Part shown: positions 45,360 through 50,475 of the stretch, piece by piece
How positions within the stretch are numbered: the stretch's first letter is position 1
Layout: each line of letters starts with the position of its first letter
Origin: a bacterium
GTDB taxonomy: Archaea; Thermoplasmatota; Thermoplasmata; Lutacidiplasmatales; UBA184
Reading direction: 5' to 3'
NCBI GenBank assembly: GCA_027309555.1
Contig: DAIDCO010000007.1
Location: forward strand, 1 to 50,475
DNA length: 50,475 nt
The notes under the pieces: generated by a model
What the model was told of the DNA's origin: nothing
Databases searched by the model: none
The model's input: the letters and a program-made list of their open reading frames with translations, nothing else
Made by a program: the position numbers and the translations under genes

Positions 45360-45831
45360 CCGAGCCGCCCCAGGGGCGGGAGGACCTCCCGGTCCCACGG
45401 TCTCGTAGGGCGTGCCGTTTAGCGGGCCCCGCGGGCAGCGCGGCGGAGGCGGGCTCCGATGGCGCCCCGGACTCGGTGGCATTCCAAGAGAGGGCGGACC
45501 GAGCCACGGTGACCGCGTGCCGAACTGAGCGACGGCATGGACCGGTGGACGCGGGCCGCCGGAGGAGTAGTGGCCCCGCTTCCGTCTGGCGAATACCGTA
45601 CTCGATCTTCCGCGACATGAGCGGGATCTCACGATAGCGAGATGCCACAGACGCAATGGTCAGCGCACGTGGTCGTCGCGAGTTCAGGACTTGACTCGGG
45701 GCGGGGAGTCCAGCTGGCTCACGACAGCAGAACCGTTTCACGACACCGAAGCGGATGGCCGTGCTTCCCCGGGCCGATCACCGGCTGCCTGAATTCGGCA
45801 CGTTAATAGTCTAGGCGCGCCATGCTGAAGC
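45360..45831. other. 472-nt stretch without a supported gene
   Basis: GC-rich sequence in which frames on both strands translate to Arg/Pro/Gly-rich shadow sequence. Only the TTAATAG box (45803-45809) in front of ATG 45832 is recognisable, plus a weak ATCTC/GAGAT hairpin near 45626-45643. Confidence 0.4.
45803..45809 (+). promoter_or_regulatory. TATA-like box of the HEPN/PaREP1-like gene
   Basis: TTAATAG, centred 26 nt before ATG 45832, a leaderless spacing that selects this ATG among three nearby ones. Confidence 0.45.
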
Positions 45832-46248
45832 ATGGCATGGCCGTCCCGCTCGGCCTCGCTAGCGGGGAATGTCCTCGACGCTGCGGTTGAGTACAAGCAC
45901 GGGGCCGCCGTCCATGACCTCGAGAAGATTCAGCAGAGCGCCGAGAAGATGTGGCTAGCGGTCTCCCACGCGGCGGACCAGTACATCACGGGCCAAGGCC
46001 AGCTCGTCTCGGGCTACATCGCTCAGCGATTAGACCGCCTACGATTTCTCGGTGAACGGAACTTGGCCGGGCGGCTCGCGTCCGCGGGGGCGAACCTGCA
46101 CGAACTGTGTTTTCTCAATGGGGAGTGCGAGGGGATTGATCTCGACTTGGAGGAAGCATGTGAGCTCGTGCAGGATCTTACTGGCGAGCGAGGTTATTGC
46201 GATTCTCTTCGGCGAATACTCAAGGGCGAGTCGACGACCACCGATTGA
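45832..46248 (+). CDS. HEPN/PaREP1-like helical protein, 138 aa
   Basis: All-helical, with the pattern LDAAVEYKHGAAVHDLEKIQ, then SAEKMWLAVSHAADQYI, which resembles PaREP1/HEPN-type proteins (AxEKxWxAxxHA). A later helix pair has ANLHELCFLNGECEGIDLDL and acidic character. HEPN proteins often act as RNases or as partners of nucleotidyltransferases, but the RNase motif R-x4-6-H is not visible and no MNT gene is adjacent, so no activity is assigned. Leaderless promoter upstream, hairpin at the stop codon downstream: a self-contained monocistronic gene. Confidence 0.6.
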   Translation: MAWPSRSASLAGNVLDAAVEYKHGAAVHDLEKIQQSAEKMWLAVSHAADQYITGQGQLVSGYIAQRLDRLRFLGERNLAGRLASAGANLHELCFLNGECEGIDLDLEEACELVQDLTGERGYCDSLRRILKGESTTTD

Positions 46249-46257
46249 AATCGGTGG
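46238..46257 (+). terminator. 9-bp hairpin overlapping the stop codon of the HEPN-like gene
   Basis: CCACCGATT (46238-46246) pairs perfectly with AATCGGTGG (46249-46257); the TGA stop at 46246-46248 sits at the loop. CTTGT follows, a weak T-rich end. Likely an RNA 3'-end structure. Confidence 0.5.
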
Positions 46258-46801
46258 CTTGTAACCGAGATCGGAAACGAGTACCAGAGGGGTTCGGTCG
46301 ACCGGAATGTCGCTCCGCGGGCTGAGACACTTGCCTGCGGACCCAGAAAGGGCTCAGGAGACTATACTAGAGGTTGCGAACGTCAGAGCCACGCCATCGT
46401 GAAGATCGTGAACGCCCACGACCCGGAAAATACGGTACTTCGGGGGCGCGATCGAGCTCCCGAAACGCCTCGAGCCGAATGCGGTCTTTCGGGATCGACC
46501 GGGAATCGGACTCGGCCAACCAGGATCTGGCTACGCGCTCGGGTATCGTTTCCTCTCAGGTAACGGGGGCGCCGTCGAAGGGTCCTACCGGGTACTTTGG
46601 GGGACCTCGAAGTGCGCTGTCGTATTCCCCGTCCTCGCTCGGGACCGAAAGGTCGGCCGCGAGCTCTCACGAGAAGGAAACCCTCGACGACCGGGGCACA
46701 CCCCGGACCTTGACGGTCGGCCGACGCGGAACGAACGCGGCCTTGGAGACTCTCTCGTTCCGGCCGTGAGATTATTGTAATATTAGCACATCACCACGTC
46801 G
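46258..46801. other. 544-nt stretch before the sulfur operon, no supported gene except its promoter
   Basis: A frame at 46412-46780 stays open for about 120 codons but has no credible start, and the other frames look like shadow sequence. The right end holds the ArsR-operon promoter (46771-46786). Confidence 0.4.
46771..46786 (+). promoter_or_regulatory. Promoter and possible ArsR operator of the sulfur operon
   Basis: ATTATTGTAATATTAG, the most AT-rich stretch in the neighbourhood, contains the palindrome TAATATTA (46778-46785) and ends 16 nt before GTG 46802. The TATA part is about 25 nt ahead of that GTG. An ArsR repressor encoded by the first gene could bind here and block the promoter; this is inferred from position. 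Confidence 0.5.
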
Positions 46802-47140
46802 GTGGATACCTCGGAAGAGGCGTATCGGTTGCACGCCGAGCTCTGTCGAACCGTCGGTCATCCGACTCGCCTGCGCATCCTCGACGCCCTGCGGAATCGC
46901 GAATGGACGGTGGGCGAATTGGCCCGCGAACTGGGAGTAGAGCAGTCGAACCTCTCCCAGCATCTCAGCGTAATGCGGAGAGTCGGAGTTGTCGTCCGTC
47001 GCCCGCACAGCGAGGGTGCCTCGTACGCGCTCCACGACCCCGCGATTCTCGAGCCGTTCGACGCCATGCGTCGCTTGTTGATCCGCACGCTCGCGGAACG
47101 GCAACGCTCGGTGCTCTCGGTCGTACGAGGCGGTCGATGA
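46802..47140 (+). CDS. ArsR-family winged-helix regulator
   Basis: 112 residues with the ArsR fold: ELCRTVGHPTRLRILDAL (helices 1-2), WTVGELARELGVEQSNLSQHLSVMRRVGVV (helix-turn-helix with recognition helix SNLSQHLSVM) and the wing VVRRPHSEGASYALHD. No cysteine is present, so the classic metal-binding thiols are missing; it may sense through another route or respond to a persulfide carried by a partner. It begins a three-gene operon with ATGA overlaps and probably represses it. GTG 46802 fits a leaderless start. Confidence 0.9.
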   Translation: MDTSEEAYRLHAELCRTVGHPTRLRILDALRNREWTVGELARELGVEQSNLSQHLSVMRRVGVVVRRPHSEGASYALHDPAILEPFDAMRRLLIRTLAERQRSVLSVVRGGR

Positions 47141-47460
47141 AGTACGCGGTCATCCTGAACTCAAAGGATCCCGAGACGGCCTGGAACGCCTTCCGGTTCT
47201 CGGCGGCGACACTCTCTCGAGGCCACAAGGTCGCGGTGTTTCTGCTCGGTCCGGCGGTAGAGGTCGACTCGATCGATAACTCCCGATTCGAAGTAAAGAA
47301 GGTCGTGGAACGATTCCTCGGACTCGGCGGGGAAGCCCTCAGCTGCGGCACGTGCCTCAAGGTGCGGAAGATGGGCGCGAGCGAGTCGTGCCCGATGTCG
47401 ACGATGGACACCCTCGTGGCGTTGACCGAGGACGCCGACCGGGTGGTGACCTTCGGATGA
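47137..47460 (+). CDS. DsrE-family sulfur-carrier protein
   Basis: 107 residues with the DsrE/F fold: KYAVILNSKDPETAWNAFRF, HKVAVFLLGPAVE and LVALTEDADRVVTFG. A cysteine motif LSCGTCLKVRK (CxxC) and a third Cys in ASESCPMS may carry persulfide. Family members pass sulfur between enzymes or bind reactive sulfur species in the cytosol. Its start overlaps the regulator's stop (ATGA) and its stop overlaps the next start (ATGA), so the three proteins are translationally coupled. Confidence 0.87.
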   Translation: MKYAVILNSKDPETAWNAFRFSAATLSRGHKVAVFLLGPAVEVDSIDNSRFEVKKVVERFLGLGGEALSCGTCLKVRKMGASESCPMSTMDTLVALTEDADRVVTFG

Positions 47461-48629
47461 GTTCGAAGTCGGTCCTCGTGCTGGGCGGCGGCATCGGCGG
47501 CGTCACTACGGCGACGCACCTCGCCGACCGGGTCGGCGCCGGGGCGAGCGTGACCCTCATTGACCGCCACCCCACGTTCTACCAGTGCGCTCACAATCTG
47601 GAACTCCTCACGCGCGAGACGATCGACGCGCGCGGAGCCGCGGGCCGCCTCGGCGCGCTTGCCGAAAAAGGCGTTCGCTTCGTCGAGGCGGATGTTCGGC
47701 TCATCGACTCGGCACGGCGACGGGTCGAGACCAGCCATGGGTCCTTCGAAGCCGACTACCTCGTGGTAGCCCTCGGGGCGGACCTGGCTCCCGAGCAGGT
47801 CCCCGGTTTCCGGGACGCCGCGATCAACCTCTACGAGGCTGATGGGGCGACGCGGGCCGGTGAGGTCCTGGCCACTCTCGAGCGCGGACGCGTTGCGGTG
47901 TTGATCGCTCGCACTCCGTTCAAGTGCCCGGCGGCCCCGTACGAGTTCGCGCTCCTCACCGACTCGATCCTGCGTCACCGCGGAATCCGCGACGCGGTGG
48001 CCGTCGACCTCTACACGCCGGAGTGGCAACCGATGTTGGCCGCGGGCGAGAAGGTCGGAGCCGAAGTCGCTCGGCTCCTCGCGGAGCGTTCGATTGGATT
48101 CCACTCCGAGGAGATGGTCCTCAAGGTGGACGGAGCGAAGCGTCGGCTCTTTTTCGAGACGGACGAGGCCGAGTACGACCTCCTCCTCGGGATTCCCCCG
48201 CACATCGCTCCCGCGGCGCTCCGGGCGTCGGGCCTCACGGACTCGAGCGGATGGGTCCCAGTTGCGGCGGGGACCCTCCGGACTCGTTTCCCCGACGTGT
48301 ACGCCATCGGAGATGCCGCTGCGGTTCGGCTTCACAATGGACTCTTCCTTCCGATGGCGGGGGTTTTCGCCTTCCAGGAGGGTCTCGTGGTCGCGGAGAA
48401 CATCGCGGCGGCGATCGGGGGCGGACCCTCGGCGGAGTTCACCGGCGAGGGCTTCTGTTACATCGACGTGGGCGACGGCCGGGCGGCCTATGGCTCGGGG
48501 AACTTCCTGGCGCGCCCGGCTCCCGAGGTGACATTCGAGGCTCCGTCGGTCGAGTTCAAGCGGGCAAAGACGGAGTTCACGAACGCGATCTCCCGCTCGC
48601 TGACTTCGACCGACGGGACTTCCTCCTGA
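47457..48629 (+). CDS. sqr: Sulfide:quinone oxidoreductase-like flavoprotein
   Basis: 390 residues, FAD-dependent. N-terminal dinucleotide motif VLVLGGGIGGVTTA, second flavin stretch DYLVVALGADLAPEQVPG, and YAIGDAAAV near 282-290 (the flavin-binding GD motif). Cys44 (FYQCAHN), Cys157 (PFKCPAAPYE) and Cys333 (GFCYIDVG) are present; Cys157 and Cys333 match the two redox cysteines of SQR enzymes. It would oxidise sulfide and reduce membrane quinone, with sulfur passed possibly to the DsrE partner. The C-terminal region lacks an evident long amphipathic tail. Other NAD(P)H- or sulfide-dependent members of the family cannot be excluded. Confidence 0.82.
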   Translation: MSSKSVLVLGGGIGGVTTATHLADRVGAGASVTLIDRHPTFYQCAHNLELLTRETIDARGAAGRLGALAEKGVRFVEADVRLIDSARRRVETSHGSFEADYLVVALGADLAPEQVPGFRDAAINLYEADGATRAGEVLATLERGRVAVLIARTPFKCPAAPYEFALLTDSILRHRGIRDAVAVDLYTPEWQPMLAAGEKVGAEVARLLAERSIGFHSEEMVLKVDGAKRRLFFETDEAEYDLLLGIPPHIAPAALRASGLTDSSGWVPVAAGTLRTRFPDVYAIGDAAAVRLHNGLFLPMAGVFAFQEGLVVAENIAAAIGGGPSAEFTGEGFCYIDVGDGRAAYGSGNFLARPAPEVTFEAPSVEFKRAKTEFTNAISRSLTSTDGTSS

Positions 48630-49153
48630 GCATCGCTCGTCCGTCCGGTGGGACGCTTCCCACCGTACCGTCCGACGGCACCGGTAATCGACTAGCGTCC
48701 CGGAATCCCGTTGAACCCACCACGAACGTCCCGTACATCTCGTCGGCAGCGTCTCTGCGAGACGTGCCGGGGCATCAGTCCTAACCCACGTCCGCCACGA
48801 ACGAGAGTCCTTGGCTCCCGTATCCGTTGCCGGTGGATCGACCGCGCGTCGCCCACTGCATCATCCTGGTGTCCCCCCTCATCGACTTTCCTGGTGAGAG
48901 ACAGTGAGCAGCGCGCGTGAAGAAACCCCCGGCCGGCCTGGTCAGTCCCATCGGGGTGGGGGGGATGCATGCGGGACCGGGTGGAGATCGATCGGGGAAA
49001 GTCTCCCGAAGGTCGGAAGAGGACGGCGGACCGCACGGACTCGGTCCTGTTGCGGCCGGCCGGATCCCTCGCGACCGGAACTGCACGATCCCCCCGCAGC
49101 TATCGCGGCGAAGGGGAATCGATCCCTTAAGGGCCTAATGAGCCCAACCTGCG
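48630..49153. other. 524-nt convergent stretch without a supported gene
   Basis: No convincing gene on either strand. A palindrome CCCTTAAGGG (49124-49133) looks like a TATA box but leads to no gene. A 33-codon frame on the minus strand (48781-48882) with AGGAAAG ahead is listed as an uncertain candidate elsewhere. Confidence 0.4.
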
Positions 49154-50182
49154 CTAGCTGGCCAAGTACACTTTGTCAACTGCGGTGACGTAGACCCGAT
49201 CATTGAACTCGTCATAGACCGCGCCCACGAAGTGGTCCGAGGGAGACGGGGCCGCGATCGTCTTCACGACCGAGAGGGAGGAAATCACCGAAACGCCAGG
49301 GGGACCGGAGACCCCGAGACACGTGACATACACGTGCAGCGTCGCCTGCGACCAGGTCGCTCCGAACGGGGCTCCGCACACAGTGATGCTCCCGTGCTCG
49401 CCGCCCAGACCATCTATGACCGAGACGTTGTCACTCAGGCTGTTGGCGACATAGTCGAGGTGGTTCGCAACATCGAACACTATTCCCTGGGGCGAGCCCC
49501 CGACGGGAATGTCGATGTGCGGAGTGCCGATCGGATGGGCGGCATCGATCGAGGTGACGTTGTCGCTCGCCGCGTTGGTCACGAGCAGTCGGTTGGCTGT
49601 AGGGTCGTAGGCAATCGCTCCGGGATCCTCCCCGACCGGGGTGCTTCCGATGACCGTCGTCCCCGAAATGAAAACGACGGTGTTCGAAACCCCATTTGAT
49701 ACGGCCACGAGACCTGCCGCCGGATCGAATGCGAGCGGCCCCAGAATGTTGAAACTCGGGCTTGCGATGGTGGCAACGACGTTCGAACCTTGGATAACGT
49801 CGACTTGTTCGGAGTTCGCGTCCGTGACATACAGCTCATTATCCTGAGGGTTGAACACCGCGGCCGCGGGGGCATCTCCCGGCGGAAGGGCCACCTTTCC
49901 CACCGCGCACGTGTTGAGAATGACCAGAGCGGACAGTGTCGGGACGTAGACCTGATGGTCAACGGGATCGTACGCGGGATAGAGAGCATTCCCTGCGCCG
50001 CTTACGGTACAGGTAGCCACCAAACCCGGCCCCGAGGAACTCGCACTGGGGCCCCCAGGCGCCGAGTCGAGCATGCTCGCGGAACTCAGGAAGGGCAACG
50101 CGACGAGCAATGCCCCGGTCACCAATAGCAGAACCGGGACCGTTCGATCCGATCGGAGAAGGCGTCGTGTCCTGCTCTTCAT
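49154..50182 (-). CDS. YVTN-family beta-propeller surface protein, 342 aa
   Basis: Signal peptide (VPVLLLVTGALLVALPFLSS), then about six to seven YVTN repeats: YPAYDPVDHQVYVPTLSALV, AAVFNPQDNELYVTDANSEQ, AIAYDPTANRLLVTNAASDN and IVFDVANHLDYVANSLSDN, followed by VGAVYDEFNDRVYVTAVDKV at the C terminus. This is enough for one propeller. Cysteines pair in position (TCTV, NTCAV, VCGAP, VTCLG), possibly disulfides in an extracellular protein. No anchor segment. Likely secreted and related to 41741-43663 but shorter. Start ATG 50182; a TATA-like CTAGATATG (about 50232-50240) lies 50 nt upstream. Confidence 0.82.
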   Translation of the reverse strand: MKSRTRRLLRSDRTVPVLLLVTGALLVALPFLSSASMLDSAPGGPSASSSGPGLVATCTVSGAGNALYPAYDPVDHQVYVPTLSALVILNTCAVGKVALPPGDAPAAAVFNPQDNELYVTDANSEQVDVIQGSNVVATIASPSFNILGPLAFDPAAGLVAVSNGVSNTVVFISGTTVIGSTPVGEDPGAIAYDPTANRLLVTNAASDNVTSIDAAHPIGTPHIDIPVGGSPQGIVFDVANHLDYVANSLSDNVSVIDGLGGEHGSITVCGAPFGATWSQATLHVYVTCLGVSGPPGVSVISSLSVVKTIAAPSPSDHFVGAVYDEFNDRVYVTAVDKVYLAS

Positions 50183-50475
50183 GATCTACCGCCGGATGCC
50201 CCCGCCTCACTGCCCGGGATGGAATCGCGACATATCTAGGTGCCGCCCGGGCGCCTTGGTCGACTTGTCCTCCGCCGAACCGGTCGGATTCCCTGAACGA
50301 CTGCAATGGGCAGACGTCAGACTCCGGCCGAATGGTTCCTTCTGGACCCCGGGGAGGTGGGTCGTTGGTCATCCGGCTGCATCCAACGGCGTGACTTCGC
50401 GTCGTCGGCGCGGGGAGACCGCCGTGGGCCCGCTCGGGAGACGCTCGAAGCGGGCATCTGACGCGGGCTTGGGAG
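50183..50475. other. Upstream region of the YVTN gene to the window edge
   Basis: 293 bases. It holds a minus-strand TATA-like sequence near 50232-50240. No further gene could be supported before the window ends. Confidence 0.35.

Noticed and set aside
46412..46780. 122-codon open stretch before the ArsR operon
   Set aside because: No start codon in a credible place and it ends within the promoter of the operon; chance open frames of this size are common at this GC content.
48990..49010. GGAAAGTC-like string recalling RNase P RNA
   Set aside because: None of the other conserved RNase P elements were seen around it.
49124..49133. CCCTTAAGGG palindrome as a promoter
   Set aside because: No gene starts at the expected distance on either strand.
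1..50475. CRISPR arrays, insertion sequences, rRNA
   Set aside because: No regularly spaced direct repeats, transposase motifs or rRNA-like stretches were seen on reading; the protein-coded tandem repeats explain the repetitive DNA.

Overview
The window looks like chromosomal DNA of a high-GC archaeon, most probably an uncultivated Thermoplasmatota of the soil or peat type. Reasons: a thermopsin-family (A5) secreted protease carrying PEGA-like domains; very large signal-peptide plus C-terminal-anchor surface proteins built from an 'ETGLPSGTxWSV' repeat; YVTN and PQQ-type beta-propeller surface proteins; many start codons (often GTG) lying 23-30 nt downstream of a TATA-like box (CTTAAA, TTTAAG, TTTTATT, GATTAATC), the pattern of leaderless archaeal transcripts; and archaeal-style ABC, XerA-like and ArsR genes. 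The lineage is inferred; no rRNA or tRNA gene was seen.

Layout. 1-3813: a 3' gene fragment, an unrecognised helical protein, a zinc-ribbon protein, and a membrane GT2 glycosyltransferase that carries the same zinc ribbon at its C terminus. 3884-6653 (minus): an MFS transporter, a small unknown protein and a XerA-type tyrosine recombinase. 6853-16433: a giant thermopsin-like protease, then ugd-galU (UDP-sugar supply, overlapping ATGA) and a 1055-residue surface protein with eight ETGLPSGT repeats. 16740-22252: an unrecognised 521-residue protein convergent with a four-gene minus-strand operon encoding an SPFH/flotillin-like membrane protein, an intact P-loop GTPase-like protein, a protein resembling GTPase-associated protein 1 (GAP1), and a second GTPase paralogue with a broken Walker A lysine. 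This is the most unusual locus in the window. 22783-30712: a polysaccharide-type cluster with two related glycoside-hydrolase-like surface proteins around a processive GT2 synthase, plus a TIM-barrel-like cytosolic protein. 30950-37643: a GNAT acetyltransferase, a MacB/LolD-type ABC exporter and an ABC-2 exporter. 37764-44842: PQQ-type and YVTN propeller surface proteins, a membrane/PKD gene split by an in-frame TAA, and a GT-C-like membrane protein. 45039-50475: small leaderless genes (an alpha/beta protein, a HEPN/PaREP1-like protein), an ArsR-DsrE-SQR sulfur operon with ATGA overlaps, and another YVTN propeller protein.

Together the genes describe a cell investing in its envelope: nucleotide-sugar supply, polysaccharide synthesis, secreted proteases and glycosidases, repeat-rich adhesin-like proteins and exporters. 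The accessory GTPase/GAP1/SPFH module resembles the GTPase-centred systems that have been predicted computationally in bacteria to act in biological conflict. No CRISPR array, insertion sequence or rRNA was found.
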